64,000 nt of DNA from Streptomyces sp. NBC_00440 (GCF_036014215.1 NZ_CP107921.1:1931501-1995500); one strand, 5' to 3'. Counted from the stretch's first letter, positions 9,469 through 18,586 are shown. Made by a program: numbers and translations. The notes: generated by a model from the sequence alone, not told the origin.

Positions 9469-9520
9469 ACACACGACAAGGCGGCCCGGACCTGGTGGTC
9501 CGGGCCGCCTTGTCGTGTGT
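9469..9520. terminator. Bidirectional rho-independent-type terminator
   Basis: A perfect 24-bp inverted repeat (9469-9492 and 9497-9520) with a 4-base TGGT loop lies between the convergent DUF4191 and RDD genes. Confidence 0.9.
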
Positions 9521-9554
9521 GCTCCGGGCGACGGATTGTGCCGGGCGACCGAAT

Positions 9555-9644
9555 GCGGCGTTCGTGAGATCCGCAGCCGCCGTACGTGAGATCCGTACGC
9601 CGCCGTACCTCAGATCGGTGCGCCGCCGTACGTCAGATCCGTAC
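9555..9644. repeat. Tandem 23-bp repeats overlapping the RDD gene 3' end
   Basis: Three full 23-bp copies at 9576-9598, 9599-9621 and 9622-9644 follow the pattern GCCGCCGTACSTSAGATCSGTRC. They are preceded by a degenerate 21-bp copy at 9555-9575. The last copy contains the stop codon of the RDD gene, so the array looks like duplication of that gene's end. Confidence 0.8.
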
Positions 9645-10100
9645 CTGCACGGCGCGGGCCAGCCGGTCGTGGAGGCCGCGTCCGTCGCGGTCCCAGATGA
9701 GCGCGGGGATGGCTACGCAGAGCAGCAGACTGCGTACGAAGACACGGCCCGTACCGAGGCGCCCGCCGCCCTCCGCGACGACCCGCAGCCGGAGCAGGCG
9801 CTTGCCCGGGGTGAATCCGACCGTCGAGACGGTGAGCAGGCTCAGCACGAAGAACACGAGCAGGGCCCAGTTCCCCGCCGACTGCTGCCCGCCGCGCGAA
9901 ATGAGCCCGTATGCGATAAGCATGCAGAGTGCCCAGTCGATGAAAACGGCCCCGAACCGGCGGCCCAGCGGCGCGATCGCGCCCGGCCCTTCCTCCGGCA
10001 GACCGAGTCGCTTGCCCCGGTAGCCGAAGTCGGCGCCCATCTCTTTCGCGGCCTCGCCAGGCCCGGAGAGCCACGATCCGACTACTTGCCTGTTGTCCAC
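9633..10100 (-). CDS. RDD family membrane protein
   Basis: A 155-residue membrane protein. It opens with a conserved-looking soluble segment (DNRQVVGSWLSGPGEAAKE, YRGKRLGLPEEGPG). The RDD domain then has hydrophobic helices at about residues 45-65, 78-98 and 115-133, with the characteristic [12 protein letters not shown] motif. The C-terminus HDRLARAVQVRI is the usual family end. Role unknown; a transport function has been suggested for some RDD proteins. GTG 10100 is preferred because a TACCGT hexamer ends six bases upstream (leaderless). It is divergent from glnA across the GlnR box. Confidence 0.88.
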   Translation of the reverse strand: MDNRQVVGSWLSGPGEAAKEMGADFGYRGKRLGLPEEGPGAIAPLGRRFGAVFIDWALCMLIAYGLISRGGQQSAGNWALLVFFVLSLLTVSTVGFTPGKRLLRLRVVAEGGGRLGTGRVFVRSLLLCVAIPALIWDRDGRGLHDRLARAVQVRI

Positions 10101-10174
10101 CCGTCCACGGTACTGCGGCCCCCTTCCGATCCGTACGGTCGGGGGTCGTCGCGGCGGTACCGCACCCGGCCCGG

Positions 10175-10212
10175 TTAACTTCAGCGAAACAAATGGGTCA
10201 TGCTTGAGAAAT
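10175..10212 (+). promoter_or_regulatory. GlnR box upstream of glnA
   Basis: Four half-sites lie on a strict 11-bp period: TTAAC (10175), GAAAC (10186), GTCAT (10197) and GAAAT (10208), each separated by six bases. This matches the known actinobacterial GlnR consensus gTnAC-n6-GaAAC repeated twice. A TATGGT -10-like element follows at 10223-10228. Confidence 0.85.
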
Positions 10213-10309
10213 CCGCTGTCCCTATGGTCGGGTCCAGCGTGTGCCACCGCACTGGCCCCACAACGAGCCGCAACCCCGCCCCTCCCGGGTCGGGAGTAGG
10301 AGGAGTTGG

Positions 10310-11719
10310 ATGTTCCAGAACGCCGACGACGTGAAGAAGTTCATCACCGACGAAGACGTCAAGTTCATCGATGTCCGGTTCTGTGACCTGCCCGGTGTGA
10401 TGCAGCACTTCACCATCCCGGCGGCGGTCTTCGACCCGACCGAGGAGCTTGCCTTCGACGGCTCGTCGATCCGCGGCTTCCAGGCCATCCACGAGTCCGA
10501 CATGGCGCTCCGCGCGGACCTGTCGACCGCCCGGGTCGACCCCTTCCGCCGCGACAAGACCGTCAACATCAACTTCTTCATCCACGACCCGATCACCGGT
10601 GAGCAGTACAGCCGTGACCCGCGGAACGTGGCGAAGAAGGCCGAGGCGTACCTCACTTCCACCGGGATCGCCGACACGGCGTACTTCGGCCCCGAGGCCG
10701 AGTTCTACGTGTTCGACAGCGTCCGCTTCCAGACCTCGGCGAACGAGAGCTTCTACCACATCGACTCCGAGGCGGGCGCCTGGAACACCGGTGCGGAGGA
10801 GAACAACCGCGGCTACAAGGTCCGTTACAAGGGCGGCTACTTCCCGACCCCGCCGGTCGACCACTTCGCCGACCTGCGTGCCGAGATCTCCCTGGAGCTG
10901 GACAAGAACGGCCTCCAGGTCGAGCGCCAGCACCACGAGGTCGGCACCGCGGGACAGGCCGAGATCAACTACAAGTTCAACACGCTGCTCGCCGCGGCCG
11001 ACGACCTGATGCTCTTCAAGTACATCGTGAAGAACGTCGCCTGGCGCAACAACAAGACCGCGACCTTCATGCCGAAGCCGATCTTCGGCGACAACGGCTC
11101 GGGCATGCACGTCCACCAGTCCCTGTGGACCGGCGGCTCTCCGCTCTTCTACGACGAGCAGGGCTACGCGGGCCTCTCCGACATGGCCCGCTACTACATC
11201 GGCGGCATCCTGAAGCACGCCCCGTCGCTGCTGGCCTTCACCAACCCGACGGTGAACTCGTACCACCGCCTGGTCCCCGGCTTCGAGGCCCCGGTCAACC
11301 TGGTCTACTCGCAGCGCAACCGCTCGGCGGCGATGCGGATCCCGATCACGGGCTCGAACCCGAAGGCCAAGCGCGTCGAGTTCCGCGCACCGGACCCGTC
11401 GTCCAACCCGTACCTGGCCTTCTCAGCACTGCTAATGGCCGGCCTGGACGGCGTCAAGAACAAGATCGAGCCGGCCGAGCCGATCGACAAGGACCTCTAC
11501 GAGCTGGCCCCCGAGGAGCACGCGGGCGTCGCCCAGGTCCCGACCTCGCTCCCGGCGGTCCTCGACGCGCTGGAGGCCGACAACGAGTACCTCCAGGCCG
11601 GCGGCGTCTTCACGTCCGACCTGATCGAGACGTGGGTCGACTACAAGCGCACGCAGGAGATCGCCCCGATCCAGCTGCGCCCGCACCCGCACGAGTTCGA
11701 GCTGTACTTCGACCTCTAA
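10310..11719 (+). CDS. glnA: Glutamine synthetase type I
   Basis: ATP-dependent synthesis of glutamine from glutamate and ammonium in the cytoplasm, as a dodecamer. The 469-residue protein carries the hallmark DGSSIRGF motif, EAEFYVFD metal-ligand segment, [22 protein letters not shown] and [12 protein letters not shown]-binding regions. The C-terminal adenylylation-type segment [10 protein letters not shown] ends at the expected tyrosine, implying GlnE-dependent control. ATG 10310 follows an AGGAGGAG site. The upstream GlnR box implies nitrogen-responsive transcription. It is monocistronic, closed by the terminator at 11778-11810. A small oddity is the low-GC codon run TCA-GCA-CTG-CTA near 11424-11435. 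Confidence 0.98.
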   Translation: MFQNADDVKKFITDEDVKFIDVRFCDLPGVMQHFTIPAAVFDPTEELAFDGSSIRGFQAIHESDMALRADLSTARVDPFRRDKTVNINFFIHDPITGEQYSRDPRNVAKKAEAYLTSTGIADTAYFGPEAEFYVFDSVRFQTSANESFYHIDSEAGAWNTGAEENNRGYKVRYKGGYFPTPPVDHFADLRAEISLELDKNGLQVERQHHEVGTAGQAEINYKFNTLLAAADDLMLFKYIVKNVAWRNNKTATFMPKPIFGDNGSGMHVHQSLWTGGSPLFYDEQGYAGLSDMARYYIGGILKHAPSLLAFTNPTVNSYHRLVPGFEAPVNLVYSQRNRSAAMRIPITGSNPKAKRVEFRAPDPSSNPYLAFSALLMAGLDGVKNKIEPAEPIDKDLYELAPEEHAGVAQVPTSLPAVLDALEADNEYLQAGGVFTSDLIETWVDYKRTQEIAPIQLRPHPHEFELYFDL

Positions 11720-11777
11720 GAGCGTGCGGCCGGCCGGCCTGGGCGGATGCCCGCAGGTCGGCGTTCGGTACCGCGAA

Positions 11778-11810
11778 AGGGCCGCCGCCCAGTTGCTGGG
11801 CGGCGGCCCT
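11778..11810. terminator. Terminator after glnA
   Basis: A perfect 15-bp inverted repeat (11778-11792 and 11796-11810) with a 3-base loop sits between the convergent glnA and permease genes. Confidence 0.85.
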
Positions 11811-11866
11811 CGGTCGTGTCGTGGGTCAGTGTCCGGTGCGTGATCCGGTGTGCAGGAAGGCCGTGT

Positions 11867-13279
11867 TCACGCCACGACCGAGATCAGCAGGGCCATCAGC
11901 AGGCCGCAGACGCTCACGATCGTCTGGATCGCCGTGTGTGATTTCGTGGCCTGGCCGAGTGACATCCCGAAGGACTCCTTGACCAGCCAGAATCCCGCGT
12001 GGTTCACGTAGTTGAGGCCGATCGAGCCTGCTCCGATCGCGACGACGAGCAGTGCGGTGTGCAGGCTGCTGCCGGATGCCGCCAGGGGGGCCAGGATGCC
12101 GGTCGCCGCGACGATCCCCACGGTGGCCGAGCCCGTCGAGAACGACAGGAGCAGGGCCAGCAGCCAGCCCAGGATCAGCACGTTGATGTGCAGTCCCGAG
12201 GCGGCCGACTCGACGGCCTTGCCGATGCCCGAGTCCTCCAGGACCTGGTTGAACGCGCCGCCGCCCGCGATGATCAGCAGGATGCCGGCCACCGCCTTGA
12301 GGCTGTCCGTCAGGGACGACCTGATGGCGTCGGGGGTCATGTCGCTGCGGTAGCCGAGTGCGAACAGCGCGAAGAGGAAGCCCGCGAGCATGGCGATCAC
12401 CGGCTCACCGGTGAAGGTCAGGACGTGCCGTACCGGGCTCGACTCGTCGTACACCAGCTCCGCGAGGGTGCGCAGCAGCATGAGTACGACCGGGACGAGC
12501 ACGGCGGTCAGGGCCCAGCCGGTGCGGACCTTGTTGGCGGGAGGAGCGGAGCCGTCGGCAGCAGTGGCCGTGGTGTCGTCGGAGCGCTCGGGGCCGGTGA
12601 ACTTCGCGACCAGTTCCGGGTCGGGGTGTACGTCGAGACGCGGCGCGATCCAGCGGCCGTACACCGGACCGGCGATGATGATCGTCGGGATCGCGCAGAT
12701 CAGGCCCACCACGATCGTGATGCCCAGGTTGGCGTGCAGACCCTCCACCGCGACCAGCGGGCCGGGGTGCGGCGCCACCATTCCGTGCAGGGTCGAGAGC
12801 GCGGCGATCGCGGGGGTGGCGAGGAAGACGTACGGCGAGCCCTTGACCCGGTGGGTGTCCTGGAGGCGCCTGGCCACGCTGAAGATCAGCGGGAGCAGCA
12901 CGATCAGCCCGATCTCGAAGAACATCGGGATGCCGATGACGAAGGCGGCGCCCGCCATGTACCAGGGCAGGGAGCGTTCCCCTGACCGGTCGACGATCAG
13001 GCGGGCGATCTTGTCCGTGGCGCCCGACCCCGACAGCAGCCTGCCCAGCATCGCGCCGAAGGCCAGGGTCACACCGACGTTGCCGAGGATGCCTCCGGCA
13101 CCCGACTCCAGTGACTCCGCGATCTTCTCGACCGGCTCGCCCGCGGCCAGCGCGACACCGATCGACACGGTCATCAGCGCCACGAAGGGGTGGAACCGCA
13201 ACCGTGAGTTGATCAGCAGGATCAGTACGGCGATGGCTGCCGCCAGGATGATCAGCAGCGTCCAGGTGTGCCCCGTCAC
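11867..13279 (-). CDS. GntP family organic-acid:H+ symporter
   Basis: A 470-residue inner-membrane carrier with about twelve hydrophobic helices from residue 8 to the C-terminus. Family features include the FVALMTVSIGVALAAG segment, HGMVAPHPGPL, the GGGAFNQVLEDSGIG loop and the conserved NHAGFWLVKE near the C-terminus. GntP proteins take up gluconate and related hydroxy acids; the exact substrate here is unknown. GTG 13279 is used because the first helix starts seven residues later. It is transcribed divergently from a CitA/CitB-like two-component system, which probably controls it. Confidence 0.88.
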   Translation of the reverse strand: MTGHTWTLLIILAAAIAVLILLINSRLRFHPFVALMTVSIGVALAAGEPVEKIAESLESGAGGILGNVGVTLAFGAMLGRLLSGSGATDKIARLIVDRSGERSLPWYMAGAAFVIGIPMFFEIGLIVLLPLIFSVARRLQDTHRVKGSPYVFLATPAIAALSTLHGMVAPHPGPLVAVEGLHANLGITIVVGLICAIPTIIIAGPVYGRWIAPRLDVHPDPELVAKFTGPERSDDTTATAADGSAPPANKVRTGWALTAVLVPVVLMLLRTLAELVYDESSPVRHVLTFTGEPVIAMLAGFLFALFALGYRSDMTPDAIRSSLTDSLKAVAGILLIIAGGGAFNQVLEDSGIGKAVESAASGLHINVLILGWLLALLLSFSTGSATVGIVAATGILAPLAASGSSLHTALLVVAIGAGSIGLNYVNHAGFWLVKESFGMSLGQATKSHTAIQTIVSVCGLLMALLISVVA

Positions 13280-13412
13280 AGCAGGCCCCCGCGGGTGCGA
13301 CGCGAGCGGGCCCGTGGTCCGGGGCGCGGTATCTTCAGCAAGAGAACTCCTGGTGCGGCTCGTTGTGTCCCGGGCGGAAGCTATCCGGCGCCTGCCACTG
13401 CTCTCCAGGTTC

Positions 13413-13463
13413 TGCGCACAACCCGCGTAACCCCTGATCCGCGCGTTGTGTGCATTCTGTGCA
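13413..13463. promoter_or_regulatory. Candidate operator in the permease / two-component intergenic region
   Basis: TGCGCACAAC (13413-13422) and GTTGTGTGCA (13445-13454) form an inverted repeat with one mismatch. A further TGTGCA lies at 13458-13463. This is a plausible site for the adjacent response regulator in the shared 212-bp promoter region. Confidence 0.35.
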
Positions 13464-13491
13464 CCGGGCGGAGGCGGTTACCGTCGACCGG

Positions 13492-15474
13492 GTGAGATTC
13501 TTCGGACCGTCCGCCAGGAAACCGGCTGCCAGGATTCCGGCTGCCGGAAAGGCGGCTCCCGGAATACCGGCTGCCGGGATGCCGTCCGCCAGGAGGCTGT
13601 CCGCCCGGCTGCCCTCCGCGCGCCTGCGGATACGCGGGCGGGTGCGGCTGCGCACCCAGGTCCTGCTGCTCCAGTGCGCTGTGGTCGCGGTGACCCTGGC
13701 CACCGCGTTCGGCGCCTTCGCGTACACCAACGAGCACCGGCTCGTCAGCGAGTACCAGCTGCGTGCGCTCGCGGTGGCCCGTACGGTCGCCGCCCAGCCC
13801 GCCGTCCGGCGCGGCGCGGCGCAGTACTCGGCGGCCAACTCCCGGCCCGGCGGCGGGGCCGCGAGCACGCCGCGCGCGACGCTCGCCGCCGGGCCGGTCC
13901 AGACGGCGGCGGAGGCGGCCCGCACCAGGACGGGTTCGCTGTTCGTGGTGGTCACCGACGACCGGGGCATCAGGCTGGCGCACCCGCAGCGGGCCCAGCT
14001 GGGCCGGATGGTGAGCACCGACCCCAGCGGTGCGCTCTCCGGTCGTGAAGTGCTGGCGCGGGACCACGCGCATCTCGGCGACGAGGTGGTCGCGAAGGTC
14101 CCGGTGTACGCCCCGGGCTCGCACCGGGTCGTCGGCGAGGCCAACGCGGGTGTCGCCGTCTCCGACGTGCGGGCGCAGCTGATCCGCGTACTGCTGGGCG
14201 GCCTCGGCTGGCTGGTGGCCGCCCTGCTGCTCGGTGTCGGCGCTTCGGCGCTGCTGGCCCGGCGCTGGAAGCGGCTGACGCTCGGCCTGGAACCGGAGGA
14301 GCTGGCCGGTCTGGTGCAGGAGCAGGAAGCCGTCCTGCACGGAATCGGCGAAGGGGTCCTGGCCGTCGACAACGCCGGGACCGTCACCGTGGTCAACGAC
14401 GAGGCGCGCCGGCTGCTGGCGATCCCGGCCCGGCCCGGACGGTCCGTCGCATCACTGGGGCTGACACCGCGGGTGCTGGAGACGATCCGTACGCCCGTCG
14501 GCAGCCCGGTCATGGCGGCGGTCGGCGAGCGCGTCCTGGTGCTCTCGGCGCGGCCCGTCGAACGCGACGGGCAGGATCTCGGCACGCTGCTGACCGTGCA
14601 GGACCGCACCGACGTCGAGTCGCTGACCCGCCAGCTCGACGCGGTCCAGGCGATGAGTTCGGCGCTGCGCGCGCAGCGCCATGAGTTCGCCAACCGGCTG
14701 CATGTGGTCTCGGCGCTGGTCCACGGCGGTCACCTCGCGGAGACGACCGAGTACATCGGCACACTGCTCGGCACCGGCCCGCTGGGTGAGGCCCTGCCCG
14801 GTATCGACGCGGTGCGCGACTCCTACGTACGGGCCTTCCTCTCCGCGAAGGCCGCCCAGGCGCGGGAGAGCGGGGTGACGCTGGTGATCGGCGGGGCGAC
14901 CTGGGCCGACGGGACCGTGACCGCGCCGGTCGATGTCACCACCGTCTTCGGCAATCTGGTCGACAACGCGATCGACGCCGCCCGGCACGGGGCGCGCACC
15001 CCTTCCCTGGTCGAGGTCGAGCTGATGGCCGAGGGCACCACCCTCCTCATCACCGTCGCCGACACCGGGGACGGCATTCCGCCCGGAGCGGCCGACGATG
15101 TGTTCCGCGAGGGCATGTCGACGAAGGACCACACATCGGCCGTCGGCGGCCGGGGCATCGGGCTGGCGCTGGCGCGGCAGATCGCGCGGGTCAGGGGCGG
15201 CGACGTCCATCTCGCCGAGCACGGGGGTCCGCCCGAACCGGAAGCTGGACGCCGGGGCCCGTCGGGGCCGTACGAAGCAACGGCGTCCGCATCCGGACAG
15301 AGCGGCGCCGAGCAGGGGCGGGTCTCGGGCGGTGCCGTGTTCGTGGCCCGGCTGCCCGGAGTCATGGAGCCCGGAGTCATGGAGCCAGGAGCGACCGGGC
15401 CGGGAACCGCGGTCGCAGAAGCCGTGGTCGCAGGAACCGTGGAGCAGGAACCGTGGAGCAGGAACCGTGGATGA
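13492..15474 (+). CDS. CitA/DcuS-type sensor histidine kinase
   Basis: A 660-residue membrane sensor. Transmembrane helices at about residues 53-77 and 233-256 enclose an extracytoplasmic Cache/PAS-like sensing domain. A cytoplasmic PAS domain (about 275-370) is followed by the phospho-acceptor motif RAQRHEFANRL with H397, an N-box (N488 in NLVDNAIDAA), a G1 box (DTGDGIP) and a G2 box (GRGIGLAL). The RHEF(A/M)N(R/K)L signature is specific to citrate/C4-dicarboxylate sensors. The first 45 residues are a Pro-Ala-Arg-rich low-complexity extension, and the C-terminus has short GVMEPG and EQEPWSRN repeats. It is followed after 9 bp by its response regulator. Confidence 0.92.
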   Translation: MRFFGPSARKPAARIPAAGKAAPGIPAAGMPSARRLSARLPSARLRIRGRVRLRTQVLLLQCAVVAVTLATAFGAFAYTNEHRLVSEYQLRALAVARTVAAQPAVRRGAAQYSAANSRPGGGAASTPRATLAAGPVQTAAEAARTRTGSLFVVVTDDRGIRLAHPQRAQLGRMVSTDPSGALSGREVLARDHAHLGDEVVAKVPVYAPGSHRVVGEANAGVAVSDVRAQLIRVLLGGLGWLVAALLLGVGASALLARRWKRLTLGLEPEELAGLVQEQEAVLHGIGEGVLAVDNAGTVTVVNDEARRLLAIPARPGRSVASLGLTPRVLETIRTPVGSPVMAAVGERVLVLSARPVERDGQDLGTLLTVQDRTDVESLTRQLDAVQAMSSALRAQRHEFANRLHVVSALVHGGHLAETTEYIGTLLGTGPLGEALPGIDAVRDSYVRAFLSAKAAQARESGVTLVIGGATWADGTVTAPVDVTTVFGNLVDNAIDAARHGARTPSLVEVELMAEGTTLLITVADTGDGIPPGAADDVFREGMSTKDHTSAVGGRGIGLALARQIARVRGGDVHLAEHGGPPEPEAGRRGPSGPYEATASASGQSGAEQGRVSGGAVFVARLPGVMEPGVMEPGATGPGTAVAEAVVAGTVEQEPWSRNRG

Positions 15475-15483
15475 GGCAGGCCG

Positions 15484-16155
15484 ATGACCGAACGTGAGCC
15501 GTTCTCCGTGCTGGTCGTCGACGACGACTTCCGGGTTGCCGGGATCCATGCGTCGCTCGTGGACGGCGTACCCGGATTCCGGGCCGTCGCCACGGCGAAC
15601 TCCGCCGGGGCCGCGCTGCGGGCCGCCGACGATGCCCCGGTGGACCTGGCGCTGATCGACCTCTATCTGCCCGACGGTTCCGGGATCGACCTGCTGCGCG
15701 GCCTGGCCTGCGATGCCTTCGTACTGAGCGCGGCCGCCGAGGGAACGATGGTGCGGCGGGCGGTGTCGGCGGGTGCACTGGCCTATCTGGTCAAGCCGTT
15801 CACGCCGGAACTGCTGTCCGAGAAGCTGCGCGGCTACGCCCGCTTCCGCCAGCTGACCGACGCGGAGATCGTCGACCAGGGCACGGTCGAGAGCGCGTAC
15901 GCGGCACTGCGGAGCCCGCCGGCCACCCGTACGGCCCGGCATCCCGCCGCCCGCACGGTGACCGGCGACGCGGTGCTCTCCGCCGTACGGGGTTCGGCGT
16001 CCCCGCTGTCGGCGGGCGAGGTCGGTGCCCTCATCGGCGTCTCGCGCGCCACCGCGCAGCGCTACCTCGCGGGGCTGGTCACCAGCGGTCTCCTGAAGAT
16101 GAAACTGCGCTACGGGACGACCGGGCGCCCCGAGCAGGAGTACCGGATTCCGTGA
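15484..16155 (+). CDS. CitB/DcuR-type response regulator
   Basis: A 223-residue regulator. The receiver domain (about 1-125) has the acidic pocket DDD at 13-15, phospho-acceptor D59 in LIDLYLP, and the conserved K104 in LVKPF. The C-terminal domain (about 155-223) contains a helix-turn-helix (SAGEVGALIGVSRATAQRYL) as in CitB-family regulators. The start ATG lies 9 bp after the kinase stop, so the two genes are co-transcribed. The likely target is the divergent GntP permease gene. Confidence 0.92.
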   Translation: MTEREPFSVLVVDDDFRVAGIHASLVDGVPGFRAVATANSAGAALRAADDAPVDLALIDLYLPDGSGIDLLRGLACDAFVLSAAAEGTMVRRAVSAGALAYLVKPFTPELLSEKLRGYARFRQLTDAEIVDQGTVESAYAALRSPPATRTARHPAARTVTGDAVLSAVRGSASPLSAGEVGALIGVSRATAQRYLAGLVTSGLLKMKLRYGTTGRPEQEYRIP

Positions 16156-16183
16156 GCGGCAACCGGAACCGGAACACCCAACA

Positions 16184-16224
16184 GGCGCGGCTCCCAGGGG
16201 TGTTGGGCCCCCGGGAACCGCGCC
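16184..16224. terminator. Bidirectional terminator
   Basis: A 17-bp stem with two mismatches (16184-16200 and 16208-16224) and a 7-base loop lies between the convergent regulator and amidase genes. Confidence 0.8.
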
Positions 16225-16260
16225 CGCGCCACCCGTCGCGGTGGCCTTCGCCTTCGTCCG

Positions 16261-18228
16261 TCAGTGACGCACTGTCCGGGTCACCGTGACGTCCGCCGCG
16301 TTGACCAGGATGTACCGGTGGTTGAACTGGACCGTGTAGTAGCGCTTGGCCCCGGTGACCACCTGTCCTCCCTTGGGGAAGAAGTCCTGGCCGGCGACCG
16401 GCGGTTGGGCCGCCACATAGGCCTGGCCGACCGGGATCGAGTAGTTCTTCGCCGTCAGCGGGGCCTGCTTCGACGGGGAGAGCCCGGCCGGGTACTCGGA
16501 CGGGTCCGGGTACGCCGTGCCGTACACCGGGGCGGCGGCGGTACCGGCCGGACTGAGGATCCGTGCGCCCGGGGCGGGTGAGGTGTTGCTGCCGCCCGGG
16601 TTGTGGATCCAGCCCTTCTGGCCGTCGTACCAGATCGCCGTCCAGTCACCCTGCTGACCGGCGACGACGAACTGCTGCCCGGCCTGGACGGTGACGCTCC
16701 AGTCGCTGACGCTGTCGGTGCCGCCCTTGGCCGCGGGGTCCGGGTGGACGACCGGGTCGAGGATCAGCGGGGCGTCGTCACTCGGTGCGCTCCGTACGAA
16801 CAGGGCGCTCGACGGCGCGGTCACCGGCGTGCAGGTGGTGACCGCACCCGACGGGTCGTCCGCCGGGCAGACGGTGTACGTCTGCTGGTTGTTGCTGAAC
16901 CCGGGGGTGATCGTCACAGCGGACCCGACGGGTCCGACACCGTGGAGGCCGGAGTCGAACGGGGCGCCGAGCAGCTGCATGAAGCGCGTCCAGTCCCAGC
17001 CGTCGGCCGGGTCCCAGTGCATACCCGACAGGGTGGCGTCCGACGGTCCCGGCACGTTGTCGTGGCCGAGGATGTGCTGCCGGTCCAGCGGGATACCGTA
17101 CCGGTCGGCCAGGTACCGCACGAGCTTGGCGGTCTGCTCGTAGGCCGCCGTCGTGTACCAGTCCGCGCCGTGCGCGGAGAAGCCCTCGTGCTCGATCTGG
17201 ACCGCGTGGAGGTTGCTGTCGTAGTTGCCGTCACCGAACGCGACGTCCTTGTCGGCCACCATCTGCGTGACCGCGCCGTCCGACGACCGCATCACGTACT
17301 GCGCCGAGGCGCCGCCCGGGGTCTGGAAGGTCTTGATCGCGTCGTCGTACGACCCCTCCGTGGTGTGGATGATGATCTGGTTGATCTTTATGCCGTTGGC
17401 GGGGCGGTCGGACACCTGCCCGTTGGACGGATCCGCCGGGACGAACTGGCAGTCCATCGACTGCGGGCATTCGGCCTGCGGCGACGAGGTGTCCTTCAGA
17501 CGGAGCTTGCTCAGCTGACTGGTGACCGGCTTCGCGGACGGCACTGCGTGCATGGTGACGGCGGTGGTGGGCGCCGTGGCCGCCGTCGCCGCCTTCGATC
17601 CGGCGGGGGCCTTGGAGTCGTGCTTGGCGCCCGACGCGATGGTGGCGAACACGTCGTGAACGTACGACGTGGCCGCCTTCCGGTCCGTCATCCGGCTGTA
17701 CTTGGCGATCGCCGCGGTCCACTGCGACGGGTCGGCGGACGTACTGCCGGTGAGCTGCTTCTGGTACGAGGCGAGAAGGGCGGCCCCACCCCGGATGTTG
17801 TCCCGCCGGTTGTGCTGGAGCTGTCCGGCCGGAACACCGGTCAGCTTCGCGGCGGCCTGCAGGGTGTGCAGTTCGGGGTGGTCGGTGAACGAGGTGAGGT
17901 CGGAGCGGCCCGATGCGCCGGCCGAACCGTCCGCCACCATCGCCGGTGTCACATCAGTGAGGTTCATCAGGCCCCAGCCACCGGTGTCGCTGTAACCGGT
18001 GTGCTGCTGCCAGCCGGACTCCTCGTGAGCCACGCCCTGGAGGACAGAGACCGGAACCTTGAACTCCGCAGCCGCTGCGTTGAAGTCGGCCTGCGCGGTG
18101 CTCGGCTGTTTCGCGTCGTCCTCGTTCCCCGCCTGGGCGATGGCAGGCAGGAAAGCGAGGGCTCCTGCGGCCAGGGTGCCGCCGAGGACGGCCGCCGGCA
18201 GCCATCGCTTCCCTTTTCTCTTGTGCAA
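16261..18228 (-). CDS. Secreted multidomain N-acetylmuramoyl-L-alanine amidase
   Basis: A predicted secreted cell-wall hydrolase of 655 residues. A basic n-region (HKRKGKR), hydrophobic core and AIAQA cleavage site mark a Sec signal peptide (1-32). Residues about 45-200 resemble a lysozyme/transglycosylase-like domain (AHEESGW, GGWGLMNLTD). An Amidase_2 zinc domain (about 280-405) follows, with H288 in IIIHTTEG, E346 in IEHEGF, and H385/H389 in HILGHDNVPG. The C-terminal 250 residues contain an SH3-like segment (WTAIWYDGQKGWIHNP) and a wall-binding-like tail. TTG 18228 is chosen because AAGGAAAC lies 8 bp upstream and the signal peptide starts there; longer forms lack both. Confidence 0.88.
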   Translation of the reverse strand: MHKRKGKRWLPAAVLGGTLAAGALAFLPAIAQAGNEDDAKQPSTAQADFNAAAAEFKVPVSVLQGVAHEESGWQQHTGYSDTGGWGLMNLTDVTPAMVADGSAGASGRSDLTSFTDHPELHTLQAAAKLTGVPAGQLQHNRRDNIRGGAALLASYQKQLTGSTSADPSQWTAAIAKYSRMTDRKAATSYVHDVFATIASGAKHDSKAPAGSKAATAATAPTTAVTMHAVPSAKPVTSQLSKLRLKDTSSPQAECPQSMDCQFVPADPSNGQVSDRPANGIKINQIIIHTTEGSYDDAIKTFQTPGGASAQYVMRSSDGAVTQMVADKDVAFGDGNYDSNLHAVQIEHEGFSAHGADWYTTAAYEQTAKLVRYLADRYGIPLDRQHILGHDNVPGPSDATLSGMHWDPADGWDWTRFMQLLGAPFDSGLHGVGPVGSAVTITPGFSNNQQTYTVCPADDPSGAVTTCTPVTAPSSALFVRSAPSDDAPLILDPVVHPDPAAKGGTDSVSDWSVTVQAGQQFVVAGQQGDWTAIWYDGQKGWIHNPGGSNTSPAPGARILSPAGTAAAPVYGTAYPDPSEYPAGLSPSKQAPLTAKNYSIPVGQAYVAAQPPVAGQDFFPKGGQVVTGAKRYYTVQFNHRYILVNAADVTVTRTVRH

Positions 18229-18586
18229 GGGTGTTTCCTTCCGTGCAACTGACCCCGGAATGCCTTCGGCTGGGCGGCTGTCACTTCGCCCCACGGAGGC
18301 CGGGGATGGTGGGGGTATGGCGCTCGGGGTCTGCTCACGCACACCGGGGCGGGTCGGGTCTCCTGAGCGGAGACGGCCCCCGGTGTCCCGGCGCCATCTG
18401 ATCTGTCACTTTGTCAGTTTCTAGTGACGGGGTGAAGAACCGGAGCCGTTCCGTCGGAAAACATTCACCGCGGCTCCTGATATGGAGGCAGATCGGGTGC
18501 TGCGGTGGTCCGCCGCAGTCCGCCCGCCCCCCCCTGACCGGGTTCGCGGTGAGGGCGCCGCCGGGGTGCCGTCGTAGGCTGCCCGG
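18229..18586. other. Gene-free divergent promoter region with long amidase leader
   Basis: No gene is seen. On the minus strand this is a potentially long 5' leader of the amidase gene, with a GC-rich hairpin-prone part near 18230-18360 and a lower-GC section at 18400-18490 that could hold its promoter. On the plus strand the last bases (TAGGCT at 18575-18580, six bases before ATG 18587) fit a leaderless promoter for the next gene. Confidence 0.45.

Noticed and set aside
9555..9644. CRISPR-like repeats
   Set aside because: The 23-bp units are directly adjacent without spacers, so this is a tandem array. The arrays at 24041, 27067 and 42973 are also spacerless.
18229..18500. ydaO-type (c-di-AMP) riboswitch before the amidase gene
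   Set aside because: I looked for the conserved motif blocks on the minus strand but could not match them convincingly. It is left as a computation to run.
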